A stretch of DNA of 64,000 bases from Myxococcaceae bacterium JPH2 (GTDB lineage: Bacteria > Myxococcota > Myxococcia > Myxococcales > Myxococcaceae), in the NCBI GenBank assembly GCA_016458225.1, contig JAEMGR010000003.1, positions 1 to 64,000 on the forward strand, given 5' to 3'. The notes beneath the pieces were generated by a model. The model had not been told where the DNA came from, did not search any database, and was given only the letters and a program-made list of their open reading frames with translations. The position numbers and the translations under genes are program-made. Shown here piece by piece: positions 52,892-62,502 of this stretch. Numbering within the stretch: position 1 is the stretch's first letter; every line of letters begins with the position of its first letter.

Positions 52892-55678
52892 TCAGCCCTC
52901 GGCGGGAGGCTCCTCGGACGACGGGGCCGCCGCCTCGGTGGACTCCGAAGCAGGCTCGGGAGCGGACTCGGTGGAAGCCTCCGCCACGGGCGCCTCGCCC
53001 GCCGCGGACTCGCCGGTCGCGCCCTCCTCGCCGCTGCCCTCCTCGTACTCGGAGGCCTCGGACTCGGGCAGCTTGGAGAGGGCCATGACCTTCTCGTCGC
53101 CGTTCTCCAGCGCGATGAGGCGCACGCCCTGCGTGTTGCGGCCGATGACGGAGATCTCCTTCACCTTCATGCGGATGAGCATTCCGCCGTTGGTGACGAG
53201 CATCACCTCGTCCGCTTCCTTCACCTGCACCAGGCCCACCACGCGGCCATTCCGCTCGGTGGTCTTGATGTCGATGATGCCCTTGCCGCCGCGCCCCTGC
53301 TGCCGGTACTCGGACTCCTGGGTGCGCTTGCCGTAGCCGTTCTCCGTCACGGTGAGGATGGCCGCGTCGTTCTCCACCACGTCCGCGCCCACCACCTCGT
53401 CGCCGTCCTCCAGCGTGATTCCCTTCACGCCGTAGGCCTGCCGGCCCATGGAGCGAACCTCTTCCTCCGGGAAGCGGATGCTCATGCCCGTCGCGGTGGA
53501 CAGGAGGATGTCCTTGGTGCCGTCGGTAATCATCACGCCGACCAGCTCGTCACCCTCGTCGATGCCCAGCGCGATGAGGCCGCTCGAGCGCACGTTGGCG
53601 AACGCGCTCAGGTCCGTGCGCTTCACCACGCCCTTCTTCGTGACGAAGAAGACGTAACGGTTCTCCGGGAAGTCGCGCGTCACCAGCACCTGCGCCAGCC
53701 GCTCGCCCTCACCGAACTGCACCAGGTTCACGATGGCCTTGCCGCGCGAGGTGCGGCTGGCCTGCGGAATCTGGTGCACCTTCAGCGAGTACAGCTTGCC
53801 CTTGGTGGTGATGGGCATGATGTACGCGTGGGTGCTGGCCACGAAGACCTTGGTGACGAAGTCGTCTTCCTTCGTCGCCGCGCCCGTCTTGCCGCGCCCG
53901 CCGCGCTTCTGCGCGCGGTACTCGGACAGGGGCGAGCGCTTCACGTAGCCCGTGTGCGAGAGGGTGACCACCATCGTCTCCTCGGCGATGAGGTCCTCAT
54001 TGGTCAGGTCATCCACCGCGCCGGTGATTTCCGTGCGGCGCTTGTCGCCGTAGCGCTCGCGGATCTCCATCAGCTCGGCCTTGATGACGCCGAGCAGGCT
54101 GCGCTCGTTGGCCAGGATGTCCTGGAGCCGGATGATGTCGCGCGCGAGCGCGATCAGCTCGCGGAACAGCTCCTCGCGCTGCAGGCCGGTGAGGCGCTGC
54201 AGGCGCATCTCCAGGATGTTCTGCGACTGCTCCTCGCTGAAGCCCGCGCCCTCGTACTTGTGCGCGAGCCCCTGGTAGCTGGGCTCCTCGCTGCGCGCGC
54301 GGGAGACGAGCAGCTCCATCTGCGCCTTGGCCTGCGCGAGGTCGATGCGCTGGAGTTCCTTGAAGCGCTCACGCTCGTAGAGCGTGGGGGACAGGATGTT
54401 CATCAGGCCCCAGCGCGCCTCGTCCGGGTCTCGGGACGCGCGGATGAGGCTAACCACCAGGTCGATGAGGTCCTGGGCCACCAGCAGGCCCTCGACGATG
54501 TGCATGCGCGCCAGCGCCTTGCGCAGCTCGTAGCGGCTGCGGCGCGTGACCACGTCGCGGCGGTGCGCCACGAAGCGGTCCAGCATCTCCTTCAGGTTGA
54601 GCGTGCGCGGCTGGCCGCCGTCGATGGCCAGCATCACCGCGCCGAAGGTCGTCTCCAGCGACGTCATGGAGAAGAGGTTGTTGAGCACCACCTGGGCGAT
54701 GGCATCGCGCTTCAGCTCGATGACGATGCGCATGCCCTGACGGTCGCTCTCGTCACGGATGTCGCTGATGCCCTCGACCTTCTTCTCGCGCACCAGCTCG
54801 GCGATCTTCTCGATGAGGCGCGCCTTGTTCACCTGGTACGGCAGCTCGGTGACGATGATGGACTCGCGGTCCCCCTTCTTCGTCGCCTCGATCTCCGTGC
54901 GCGCGCGGGTGGTGATGATGCCGCGGCCCGTCTCATAGGCCCGGAGGATGCCCTCGCGGCCAGTGATGATGGCGGCGGTGGGGAAGTCCGGACCGGTGAT
55001 GAACTCCATCAGGTCGCGGACGGTGCACTCGGGGTTGTCGATGAGGTGCAGCGTGCCGCTGATGACCTCCGTCATGTTGTGCGGCGGGATGTTGGTGGTC
55101 ATGCCCACCGCGATGCCGCTGCTGCCGTTGACGAGGAGGTTGGGGAACTTGGACGGCAGGACGAGCGGCTCCTCGAGGGAGTCGTCGTAGTTGGGACCGA
55201 AGTCGACGGTCTCCTTCTCGATGTCCGCCAGCAGGTCCTCCGCCAGCCGGTCCATGCGCACTTCCGTGTAACGCATGGCCGCGGGGGAGTCGCCGTCCAC
55301 CGAGCCGAAGTTGCCCTGGCCGTCCACCAGCAGGTAGCGAAGGCTCCACTCCTGCGCCAGGCGCACCATGGCCTCGTACACCGAGGCGTCGCCGTGCGGA
55401 TGGTACTTACCGATGACGTCACCCACGACGCGCGCGCTCTTCTTGTACGCGCGGTTGTGGGTGTTCCCCAGGTCGTTCATCGCGAAGAGAACGCGGCGAT
55501 GCACGGGCTTGAGGCCGTCGCGGACGTCGGGCAGCGCGCGCCCGATGATGACGGACATCGAGTAGTCGAGATACGAGCGGCGCATCTCGTCTTCGATGTT
55601 CACGGGGATGAGCTCCCCGGCGCTTCCCGGGGGAGGCGCGGGGGGCATTGCCGGCTTGTCGGTCGTGTCGTCAGCCAT
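52892..55678 (-). CDS. gyrA: DNA gyrase subunit A
   Basis: 928 residues from the ATG at 55678; the frame goes on to 55726 without a ribosome site. Winged helix and tower/coiled-coil domains are complete, with the DNA-linking Tyr137 in RYTEVRM. The C-terminal part has the six-bladed pinwheel with GyrA-box [11 protein letters not shown] ~45-residue acidic Glu/Ala/Ser tail is extra. In the quinolone region the sequence is [15 protein letters not shown]: Ala98 at E. coli Ser83 and Glu102 at Asp87. This could reduce quinolone binding, but may be ordinary in this lineage. gyrB is not in the window. Confidence 0.98.
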   Translation of the reverse strand: MADDTTDKPAMPPAPPPGSAGELIPVNIEDEMRRSYLDYSMSVIIGRALPDVRDGLKPVHRRVLFAMNDLGNTHNRAYKKSARVVGDVIGKYHPHGDASVYEAMVRLAQEWSLRYLLVDGQGNFGSVDGDSPAAMRYTEVRMDRLAEDLLADIEKETVDFGPNYDDSLEEPLVLPSKFPNLLVNGSSGIAVGMTTNIPPHNMTEVISGTLHLIDNPECTVRDLMEFITGPDFPTAAIITGREGILRAYETGRGIITTRARTEIEATKKGDRESIIVTELPYQVNKARLIEKIAELVREKKVEGISDIRDESDRQGMRIVIELKRDAIAQVVLNNLFSMTSLETTFGAVMLAIDGGQPRTLNLKEMLDRFVAHRRDVVTRRSRYELRKALARMHIVEGLLVAQDLIDLVVSLIRASRDPDEARWGLMNILSPTLYERERFKELQRIDLAQAKAQMELLVSRARSEEPSYQGLAHKYEGAGFSEEQSQNILEMRLQRLTGLQREELFRELIALARDIIRLQDILANERSLLGVIKAELMEIRERYGDKRRTEITGAVDDLTNEDLIAEETMVVTLSHTGYVKRSPLSEYRAQKRGGRGKTGAATKEDDFVTKVFVASTHAYIMPITTKGKLYSLKVHQIPQASRTSRGKAIVNLVQFGEGERLAQVLVTRDFPENRYVFFVTKKGVVKRTDLSAFANVRSSGLIALGIDEGDELVGVMITDGTKDILLSTATGMSIRFPEEEVRSMGRQAYGVKGITLEDGDEVVGADVVENDAAILTVTENGYGKRTQESEYRQQGRGGKGIIDIKTTERNGRVVGLVQVKEADEVMLVTNGGMLIRMKVKEISVIGRNTQGVRLIALENGDEKVMALSKLPESEASEYEEGSGEEGATGESAAGEAPVAEASTESAPEPASESTEAAAPSSEEPPAEG

Positions 55679-55823
55679 GAGCTCTGGAAGGGTGATGGAC
55701 GGGGCCGCAGCGCGGGGCGCCGTCACATGGGTGAGCGTTCGTAACCCCCGGATTTCCCTACGTCAACAGAGGAAACAAGGCAGTGATGACCCGCGCGCCC
55801 GCCCGCTCGGCGGAGGGGCGCGG

Positions 55824-55848
55824 AAAAGGGTCCGGGAGGCCCTTTTTT
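55824..55848 (-). terminator. Terminator after the TPR/histone-like protein gene
   Basis: AAAGGGTCC and GGCCCTTT (55825-55833 with 55838-55845, one bulged base) form a stem with T-runs on both sides. On the minus strand CCCTTTTCC follows the stem. It lies 20 bases past the stop at 55869, upstream of gyrA. Confidence 0.65.
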
Positions 55849-55868
55849 GAACGCCTGAGCGGCGTGTT

Positions 55869-56627
55869 TCAAGCCGGGTTTCGCAAGGGCGCGGCCAGCC
55901 GCTCCGCTTCGAGTCCGGCGGGCCCCTCGGGGTCCTGCTGACGGGCCTTCTCGAAGGCCGCCAGGGCCCCTTCCCGGTCGCCTTTCAGCTTGAGCGCCAC
56001 GCCCATGTTGAGGTGCGCGCCGGCGTTGTCGCGGTCCATGTTCAGCGCCTCGCGGAACAGGGCGAGCGCCTGGTCCATGTCGCCGGACAGCAGGGCCTCC
56101 CGGCCGGCTTGCACGCGCTTGTCCGCGTCGTTCACCAGCTCCACCTGGAACACACTGCCGCCCACCACGTTGGCGATGAGCATGCGCAGGATTCCGCCCC
56201 AGTAGAAGGTCAGCCCCTCGGCGGCCACCACCGCGGCGAAGGGCAGGTCGGGCAGCAGCTGCTTGCCCCGGAACTTGAAGCGCACCTTGGTGTAGCGGCC
56301 CTTGTTGGCCCAGTGGACCAGCTCCCCTTGCAGCTTCTTGAGGCCCTCCTCCACGCGCTTGGGGTCGATCTCGAACGGGAGCACGCGCCCCGGGAGATCG
56401 CCGCCCGAAGGCAGCGCGCGAGGCTCGGCGCGCACGTCGTCGAACACGGGCTCGGCCTCCAGCACCGGCGACGCGCTCCGGCGCGCGGGCAGCTTCCGAG
56501 CCGCGGGCGCCTTGCGTGCCGCGGGCGCCTTGCGCGTCGCGGCCCCCTTCTTCGCGGGAGCCTTCTTCTTCACGGGAGCCTGCTTCGCCTTCGCCGAGGA
56601 CTTCTTTCGGGGGGAACTCTTGGCCAT
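55869..56627 (-). CDS. TPR protein with histone H1-like basic tail
   Basis: 252 residues. The first ~50 residues are Lys/Ala/Pro/Arg repeats (AKQAPVKKKAPAKKGA), as in histone H1 or bacterial Hc1-like tails. The middle (KGRYTKVRFKFRGKQLLPDL) is a PilZ-like or unknown beta domain. Two TPR repeats follow: DMDQALALFREALNMDRDNA and DREGALAAFEKARQQDPEGP. The basic tail suggests DNA or membrane-phosphate contact. No ribosome site precedes the ATG at 56627. Its own terminator separates it from gyrA. Confidence 0.75.
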   Translation of the reverse strand: MAKSSPRKKSSAKAKQAPVKKKAPAKKGAATRKAPAARKAPAARKLPARRSASPVLEAEPVFDDVRAEPRALPSGGDLPGRVLPFEIDPKRVEEGLKKLQGELVHWANKGRYTKVRFKFRGKQLLPDLPFAAVVAAEGLTFYWGGILRMLIANVVGGSVFQVELVNDADKRVQAGREALLSGDMDQALALFREALNMDRDNAGAHLNMGVALKLKGDREGALAAFEKARQQDPEGPAGLEAERLAAPLRNPA

Positions 56628-56746
56628 GTCCGTACTCTAAGCGAGCCCCTCATTCAGTGCTTGTCCCCCTCTCCGGGGCGCGCGCGCGAGCACGCGGGCC
56701 TTCGTGGAAGAATCGCCGGGCTCCCCTCACCTGGAAGACCCCATCC

Positions 56747-58096
56747 ATGACGCGTGCACGGTCCGCCCTCCTCCCGTCCCTCTTGCTCCTCACCGCGCCC
56801 ATGGCGCCCATGGCCCAGGCGGCCTCGCCCGCGGTGCCCGCCGCGGAGGGTGCCTGGCCGCGCATCCGCAAGGAGCGAATCCAGAAGCTGCTGCCCTCGG
56901 CCATGGCGCAGGCGAAGGTGGACGCCTGGGTGGTCATCTGCCGCGAGAACGACAACGACCCGCTGGCCGCGCACGTGGGCTGCGAGAACGCGGGAGGCAC
57001 CGCCGCGTTCCTCTTCTTCCGCGAGGGTGACCGCGTGCGCGCGGTGGGGCTGTCGCCGGCGGGCGAGGCCGTCGCGCTCCGGGACATGAACCTGCTCGAC
57101 GAGGTCATCGCGTTCGAGCGCGGCGCGAATGTGTACACGAAGGTGGCCGAGCAATTGGCCCAGGCGAAGTCCACGCGTGTGGCCATCAACGCGTCCGAGT
57201 CCGTCACGGTGGCGGATGGCCTGTCCGCCACGCAGCGCGCGGCGCTGGAGAAGGCGCTGCCGCCCGCGCTGCGCAAGCGGCTGGTGTCCTCCGAGGACCT
57301 GGTGAGCGAGTGGATGGCGGTGAAGCTGCCCGAGGAGGTGGACATCCTGCGCCGCGCCGCCGCCCTCACCGCGAAGATGGAGGAAGAGGCGTACCGCGCG
57401 GTGGTGCCGGGCAAGACGCGGGACTCGGACGTGGCGCGCTTCCTGCGCCAGCGCATGGCGGAGCTGGGCGTGGGCGACGCCTGGGCGCCGGACCAGAACC
57501 CCAACGTCAACAGCGGCCCCACGCGCGGCCACTCCAACGCCACCGACCGCGTCATCCAGCCCGGGGACTTCATCCAGACGGACTTCGGCATCCGCGTGGG
57601 CGGCGCGTGGGGCACGGACATCCAGCGCTTCGCCTACGTCCTGGCCCCGGGAGAGACCCAGCCTCCGAAGGAGGCGCTGGCGAAGTGGGAGAAGTCCAAG
57701 AAGGGCAGCCGCGTGGCGCTGGCCGCGATGAAGCCGGGCGCGCGCGGCTACGACGTGGACAAGGCCCAGCGCGACTGGATGCGCGAGGCCGGCTCCGAGG
57801 GCGTCATGTGGGGCACGGGACACCCGGTGGGCTACTGGGCGCATGACGCGGGGCCGGCGCTGTCCGGCGCGGCCTCGGGCAAGCCGCCCACGGGCTCGGC
57901 GCTGCGCGTGCTCAGGCCCGGGCAGGTCTTCGCCTTCGACGGCTTCTTCGCGTGGAAGGTGGGCGAGCCGGACCAGCAGCGCATCCTCTCCGTGGAGGAG
58001 ATGGCGGTCGTCACCGACACCGGCGCCGAGTACCTCAACCCGCCCCAGGAGGACCTCATCCTCATCCCCTCGCCGGCGTCCGCCAGCCGGCCCTGA
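56747..58096 (+). CDS. Exported M24-family aminopeptidase-like protein
   Basis: 449 residues from the ATG at 56747; the open frame starts earlier, at 56516. Signal peptide ends AQAAS. A creatinase-like N-terminal domain precedes the pita-bread domain. Metal ligands are visible: QTDFGIRVGG (Asp), GTDIQRFAYV (Asp), WGTGHPVGYWAHDAGP (His) and EEMAVVTDTG (Glu). It is a Xaa-Pro aminopeptidase/prolidase relative probably in the periplasm. The second Glu ligand is not obvious, so activity is not certain. It precedes a CheY-like gene by 43 bases. Confidence 0.82.
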   Translation: MTRARSALLPSLLLLTAPMAPMAQAASPAVPAAEGAWPRIRKERIQKLLPSAMAQAKVDAWVVICRENDNDPLAAHVGCENAGGTAAFLFFREGDRVRAVGLSPAGEAVALRDMNLLDEVIAFERGANVYTKVAEQLAQAKSTRVAINASESVTVADGLSATQRAALEKALPPALRKRLVSSEDLVSEWMAVKLPEEVDILRRAAALTAKMEEEAYRAVVPGKTRDSDVARFLRQRMAELGVGDAWAPDQNPNVNSGPTRGHSNATDRVIQPGDFIQTDFGIRVGGAWGTDIQRFAYVLAPGETQPPKEALAKWEKSKKGSRVALAAMKPGARGYDVDKAQRDWMREAGSEGVMWGTGHPVGYWAHDAGPALSGAASGKPPTGSALRVLRPGQVFAFDGFFAWKVGEPDQQRILSVEEMAVVTDTGAEYLNPPQEDLILIPSPASASRP

Positions 58097-58139
58097 TAGG
58101 ATGCGCGCGTCCACGCGCAACCGGCCGGAGGGAACGCGG

Positions 58140-58508
58140 ATGAAGACGGTGTTGATCATCGACGACGACGTCTTCGTCCTCGTGACGGTGGGTGACCTGC
58201 TCCGCAAGGCGGGCTACCAGGTCCTCACGGTGCAGACCCCCGAGGAGGCCTTCGACCTGGACGTGGCCTCCGTGTCCGCCATCCTCTGCGACTACAACAT
58301 GCCGAGGATGTCGGGCACCGACGTGCTCATCGCCATGCGCGAGCTGAAGGACTGCCGCGCGCCGTTCATCTTCCTCACCGGACACGAGGCGCTGGATGAC
58401 CTGTTGTCCGTGGCCATCCGCTACAACGCGGAGCTCTTGCCCAAGCCCATCGACCCCGCGGAGTTGACGCGGCTGTTGCAAAAGCAACTCAACTCCGCGG
58501 CGGCGTGA
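58140..58508 (+). CDS. CheY-like single-domain response regulator
   Basis: 122 residues from the ATG at 58140 with GGAGGG 8 bases upstream (an ATG at 58101 lacks one). A lone receiver: acidic pocket DDD at residues 8-10, phospho-acceptor Asp51 in LCDYNMP, Thr80 in FLTGH and Lys102 in LLPKPIDP. No output domain, so it acts by protein contact or phosphate relay. No kinase is adjacent. Confidence 0.92.
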   Translation: MKTVLIIDDDVFVLVTVGDLLRKAGYQVLTVQTPEEAFDLDVASVSAILCDYNMPRMSGTDVLIAMRELKDCRAPFIFLTGHEALDDLLSVAIRYNAELLPKPIDPAELTRLLQKQLNSAAA

Positions 58509-58509
58509 G

Positions 58510-59313
58510 TCAGCCGAGCACCGCCACCAGCTGGCGGCACTGGGCCAGCAGCAGGCCGTCCTCGGTCCAGAGCTGCTGGAACTCCTCCGAGTAGCCCTCG
58601 GAGGCCTGCCGCGAGCGCCCCACGCGCAGGTAGTGCATGTCCGGCCGCAGGCCCTCGCGCGGCAGGGCGTGGAAGAAGTGGACGGTGAAGTCCACGGACG
58701 CGGCGGGCCGGAAGCCATCCACGCGCGACAGCACGGACGGCGGATACGCGTCCATGAGCCCCACGCACAGCGCGGCGTCCAGCGTCAGCGGCTCGCGAGG
58801 CCTCAGCCAACCGCCCACCTCCGCCGTGTCCGCGCCCGAGTACGGGGCCGCACCCAGGCAGTAGCGGTACTCGAAGAAGCGGCAGAAGTCCGGCATGGGC
58901 GCGTCGTCCGGAACCATCCCCACCTCCGACGGCGGCGGCACCTGGGGCATGGCCCACTCGTTGTAGGTGACAGCACCCGTGCGCGTGCCGCCGAAGGTCG
59001 CGGTGGCCACGCACACCACGCCGGCCGCGTTCTCCGCGCGCGCGGTGGCGTGCGTGACGAGCTTCCCCGCGCGCTCCAGCCGGGTGTGGATCTCCGCCGG
59101 CCCCTCCACCGCGGGCGAGCAGAAGTGCACCGTGAACGAGCGCACCGGTCGGCCCGCGTCCGCCACGTGGTGCTCCATGGCGCGGAGCACCTGCCCCGCC
59201 ACCACGCCTCCATAGGCGCCCTTCCCCTGGTACCAAGGGGCCGTGTAGCGCGCGAGGTAATGTCCCGGGTTGAGGGGCTCGACGAGGGTGGCGGCGAGGA
59301 AGGCAGCGGTCAT
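58510..59313 (-). CDS. TesB-like double-hotdog acyl-CoA thioesterase
   Basis: 267 residues from the ATG at 59313; the frame extends to 59394. Two hotdog halves are visible: the first with YGGVVAGQVLRAMEHHV and RSFTVHFCSPAVEGPAEI, the second with LCVGLMDAYPPSVLSRVDG and SVDFTVHFFHALPREGL. Such proteins hydrolyse acyl-CoA. The substrate chain is unknown. Convergent with the CheY-like gene at one base distance. Confidence 0.85.
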   Translation of the reverse strand: MTAAFLAATLVEPLNPGHYLARYTAPWYQGKGAYGGVVAGQVLRAMEHHVADAGRPVRSFTVHFCSPAVEGPAEIHTRLERAGKLVTHATARAENAAGVVCVATATFGGTRTGAVTYNEWAMPQVPPPSEVGMVPDDAPMPDFCRFFEYRYCLGAAPYSGADTAEVGGWLRPREPLTLDAALCVGLMDAYPPSVLSRVDGFRPAASVDFTVHFFHALPREGLRPDMHYLRVGRSRQASEGYSEEFQQLWTEDGLLLAQCRQLVAVLG

Positions 59314-59405
59314 GGCGCGGCGCACCGTATCAGGCCGCGCGATGTCCAGCCGCGCGGCATCAGGCCGCATGCCCCACGTCCGCATGCCCTTCAATCAGGC
59401 GGGCT

Positions 59406-60995
59406 TCACCCTTGGTAGACCTCGTCCTGCTCGATGCGGCTGAGCACCCAGTCGAACTCGCCGGACGACACGCGCGCCTGGCAGTGCGTGCAGTGGCCCG
59501 CCATGTTGATGGACAGGGGAGCGCCGCAGGACGGGCAGTACCGCGAATCCGCGGGCACGCCCTTCACGCCCACGCCACGGATGAGGGTCCAGTACTCGCT
59601 GTACACGCGCTCGCGCGTGCGGCTGCCGCCCACCACCTGCTGCCGGTTCGCCTCCCGCACGGTGTAGTCCAGGCCGGTGGCGAACACGCGGAAGGTGACG
59701 GCGTGGTAGTAGCGGTCGCTCGTCACGCGGACCAACTCCGTGCGCGTGATGCGCGCGTTCTCGGAGATGTTGCGAAGGCCCGCCGCGCGGTACGCGTTCA
59801 TCCAGTAGAGCTGCGTCTGGAAGAGGTTGTCGCTCACGCACGGGCGCGAGCGCTCCCACATCAGCTCGGACCAGGCGATCTGGATTTCATCGAAGATGAA
59901 CTGCACGCGCTGACGGAGGCTCGTGAGCGAGAGGTCCCCGTCATCGGACATGATTTCCCGCAGCCCCTCGCGCGCGCTCGGGTCCACCAGCGTCCGAAGC
60001 TGCGTGCCCTCTTCCTCCGTCGTGCCGGTGAGCTGCGGGCCTCGCGCCTCACGCGCCTCCTCGCGCACCTGCGTGACGACCCAGTCGAACTCGCCCGTGT
60101 TCACGATCCGCTCGCAGTACGAGCAGGTGTAGCCCTGCATCGCGTCCAGCGCGGCGCCGCAGTTGGGGCACTTGAAGACACGGGCCTCCGCGGGCGGACG
60201 CGAGCGGGCCGTCGTGGCGCGCTCCAGCGTCCACTCCTCGGCCACGTACCAGCTCTGGTCGCGCTCGCCGTCGATGACCTCGGTGTAGTTCGCCTCGAAG
60301 CGGACCTTCACGATGACGACCTGGCTCTCCGGGCGGAGGTCCGACACGGAGAGGTAGTGGAGCGCGCCCACCACCACGGCCTTCACCTGCATCACCTCGC
60401 CCATCCGCGCGAAGTGCTCCATCGCGGCCTCGGACAGGTAGGCCGACATGGTGTCCAATCGGCCCGCGCCTCGCTCCGTGTGCACGCGCGCATAGAGGGC
60501 GGAGAGGAAGTCCTCGAACAGGATGACGGAGAAGTCCGGGTCGAACGGCTCCATGTGCCCGTCCGAATTGCGTGCCCCCACCGTGCGCAGCTTCGCCAGC
60601 TTGTTGCGCAGCGAGCCCAACGGGCGCGGCGGCGGCCGATAGTCCGGCGGCGGCGAGGAGGCCCAGTCCTCGGGCTCGTTCTGCGACGCGCGCATGACGA
60701 TGATGGCGATGGCCACCAGCAGGATGAGCACCAGGAAGGGCAGCACCGAGAAGGAGCCGCCCGTCGAGTACACCACCCCGGAGGTGCCACTGCTGTAGCG
60801 CGTGCTGGAAGACGATGAACTCCAGCTCCGCCCACCGGACGAGCCTCGGCTGCCAGAGGAGCCCCGGCTGGACGAGCCGCTGAACGAGTGACCGCCGCCC
60901 GGACGGGCCTCCGCGTCGGGCACGCTGAGCACGGCGCACAGGAGCAGGGGCGCGAGCAGCGCCATCCACCGCAGCGAGCGACGCGGCGCCCTCAC
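59406..60995 (-). CDS. Membrane protein with duplicated Tim44-like and zinc-ribbon domains
   Basis: 529 residues from a GTG at 60995 that overlaps the upstream stop (GTGA). Signal-like N-terminus, then a Ser/Gly-rich stretch (ARPGGGHSFSGSSSRGSSGS) and a membrane helix (VLPFLVLILLVAIAIIVMRA). After that comes a Tim44-like domain (DFSVILFEDFLSALYARVH), a zinc ribbon (CPNC...CSYC) ending GEFDWVV, then a second Tim44-like domain (QRVQFIFDEIQIAWSELMW) and a second ribbon (CPSC...CTHC) ending GEFDWVL. The unit is duplicated. Tim44-like domains bind membranes or unfolded proteins; function here unknown. Confidence 0.82.
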   Translation of the reverse strand: MRAPRRSLRWMALLAPLLLCAVLSVPDAEARPGGGHSFSGSSSRGSSGSRGSSGGRSWSSSSSSTRYSSGTSGVVYSTGGSFSVLPFLVLILLVAIAIIVMRASQNEPEDWASSPPPDYRPPPRPLGSLRNKLAKLRTVGARNSDGHMEPFDPDFSVILFEDFLSALYARVHTERGAGRLDTMSAYLSEAAMEHFARMGEVMQVKAVVVGALHYLSVSDLRPESQVVIVKVRFEANYTEVIDGERDQSWYVAEEWTLERATTARSRPPAEARVFKCPNCGAALDAMQGYTCSYCERIVNTGEFDWVVTQVREEAREARGPQLTGTTEEEGTQLRTLVDPSAREGLREIMSDDGDLSLTSLRQRVQFIFDEIQIAWSELMWERSRPCVSDNLFQTQLYWMNAYRAAGLRNISENARITRTELVRVTSDRYYHAVTFRVFATGLDYTVREANRQQVVGGSRTRERVYSEYWTLIRGVGVKGVPADSRYCPSCGAPLSINMAGHCTHCQARVSSGEFDWVLSRIEQDEVYQG

Positions 60996-61636
60996 GCCAC
61001 GGCCTCGGGCATGTCGGGCAGCTCGTTCACGTCGTCCTCCAGCCGAGGCAGGACGCGCGAGAGGGGGTGCTCGAAGCGACGGAGCGCCTCGAAGAAGGGC
61101 TCGGGCGCGGCCGAGGTGGCCACCGCACTGCTCAGCGCATCCAACACTGAGCGCCACTCGGGCCCCAGCGCCTGCGCGTCCACGCCGATGTCCGCCACCA
61201 CCTCCACGCGCCGCTCGAAGTGCGACACGAAGACGAGGATGCCGGTGCGCCGCGAGGTGCGCGACACGCCCAGCTCCACGAAGGCCGCGTTCGCGGCCGT
61301 GCGCACCGAGGTCTCTTGCAGCGTCCGGGACACGAGCTTCCTCCTCAGCGCTGGCACGCTCGCGCACCCCACCGCACCGAGGGCGAAGGCCAGCACCACG
61401 CCCAGGGGGAACAGCTCCAACGCGAGCTCCTGGGGGACGTATAGGAGGGCGAGCAGCGCGACGAAAGCGAGCCCCGCGCCCGCCAGATAGTCCGCGTGGC
61501 GGTACTGGCCCGAGGCGGCGCGCACAGCGACGACCACCTCCGCCGACGTCCGGGACTCGATGGCCGCGACCACCTCGGCGGCGCGCTTGCGGGTGGACTC
61601 CTCGAAGAGGGGCGGGCTCCGGCGGGACAAGGACAT
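60992..61636 (-). CDS. TPM-domain membrane protein
   Basis: 214 residues from the ATG at 61636. The TPM fold (YgcG/Psb32 type) is split around two membrane helices. AAIESRTSAEVVVAVRAASG opens it; AGAGLAFVALLALLYV and LGVVLAFALGAVGCASV are hydrophobic; RTGILVFVSHFERRVEVVAD closes it. TPM proteins often sit next to Gly/Ser-rich YgcG or LemA-like partners. Here the partner is the Tim44/zinc-ribbon protein, coupled by GTGA. Probably acts at the membrane in a phosphatase-like or assembly role that is not established. Confidence 0.8.
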   Translation of the reverse strand: MSLSRRSPPLFEESTRKRAAEVVAAIESRTSAEVVVAVRAASGQYRHADYLAGAGLAFVALLALLYVPQELALELFPLGVVLAFALGAVGCASVPALRRKLVSRTLQETSVRTAANAAFVELGVSRTSRRTGILVFVSHFERRVEVVADIGVDAQALGPEWRSVLDALSSAVATSAAPEPFFEALRRFEHPLSRVLPRLEDDVNELPDMPEAVA

Positions 61637-61692
61637 GGCGCGACAGCGTAACCGGCCCGGGCGCGCCAGAACACCCGCCGCCCGCTCGGCCC

Positions 61693-62370
61693 TCAGGAGG
61701 GCAGCGTCCAGTCGATGGGCTCGCGGCCCCGCTTCTCCAGCTCCGCGTTGACGGTGCTGAATGGACGGCTGCCGAAGAAGCCGCTCTTGGCGGACAGCGG
61801 CGAGGGGTGCGTCCCCTTGAGGATGACGTGCCGGCTCGCGTCGATGAGCGGCTCCTTCTTCTGGGCGTACTTGCCCCACAGGAGGAACACCACGGGCTCG
61901 GGGCCGGCGCTCACCGCGCGGATGACCGCGTCCGTGAAGTCCTCCCAGCCGTGGCCCGCGTGGCTGTTGGGCTCGGCCTGGCGCACCGTCAACACGGCGT
62001 TGAGCAGCAGCACCCCCTGCCGGGCCCACGGCTCGAGCGAGCCATCACGCGGCTTGGGCGCGCCCACGTCGCTCTGGAGCTCCTTGAAGATGTTCACCAG
62101 CGAGGGCGGCACCGCGACGCCCGGGTGCACGGAGAACGCCAGCCCGTTGGCCTGTCCCGGGCCGTGATACGGGTCCTGCCCCAGCAGCAGCACGCGCACC
62201 GCGCTCGGCGGCGTGAGCTGGAAGGCGGAGAACAGCTCGTCCTCGGGCGGGTAGACGGTGAATTGCTCGCGCTCCTCGGCCACGAAGCGCTCCAGCTTCG
62301 CGAAGGACGGCGAGGCCAACGCCTCGCGCAGGAGCTGTTTCCACTCATCGGGCAGCCGGTCCGCCAACAT
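61693..62370 (-). CDS. ung: Uracil-DNA glycosylase
   Basis: 225 residues from the ATG at 62370 with GGAGG 6 bases upstream; the open frame runs to 62463. Family 1 UDG motifs are exact: water-activating loop GQDPYHGPGQANGLAFS (Asp66), GVLLLNAVLTVR, and the Leu-intercalation motif HPSPLSAKSGFFG. It removes uracil from DNA for base-excision repair. Slightly shorter than E. coli Ung but complete. Confidence 0.97.
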   Translation of the reverse strand: MLADRLPDEWKQLLREALASPSFAKLERFVAEEREQFTVYPPEDELFSAFQLTPPSAVRVLLLGQDPYHGPGQANGLAFSVHPGVAVPPSLVNIFKELQSDVGAPKPRDGSLEPWARQGVLLLNAVLTVRQAEPNSHAGHGWEDFTDAVIRAVSAGPEPVVFLLWGKYAQKKEPLIDASRHVILKGTHPSPLSAKSGFFGSRPFSTVNAELEKRGREPIDWTLPS

Positions 62371-62502
62371 GGGTTCCTCCAGGGGGCGGGCATTGAAGCA
62401 CCCGTCCCACCTGCCCGCTCGCTTCTTTTCGCGCGCGGGGGTCCCAGTGGACGCGGCGGACATTTGGGCTCGGGGAGCGGGGCGCGCTAACCTGCGGCCG
62501 CC

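Noticed and set aside
52814-55744. 976-codon open frame antisense to gyrA
   Set aside because: Its product is low-complexity Arg/His/Leu/Gly with no motif; it is a GC-driven shadow of gyrA. The same holds for the long frames antisense to the surface lipoprotein (2545-4170), the vWA gene (38256-40961) and the SNF2 gene.
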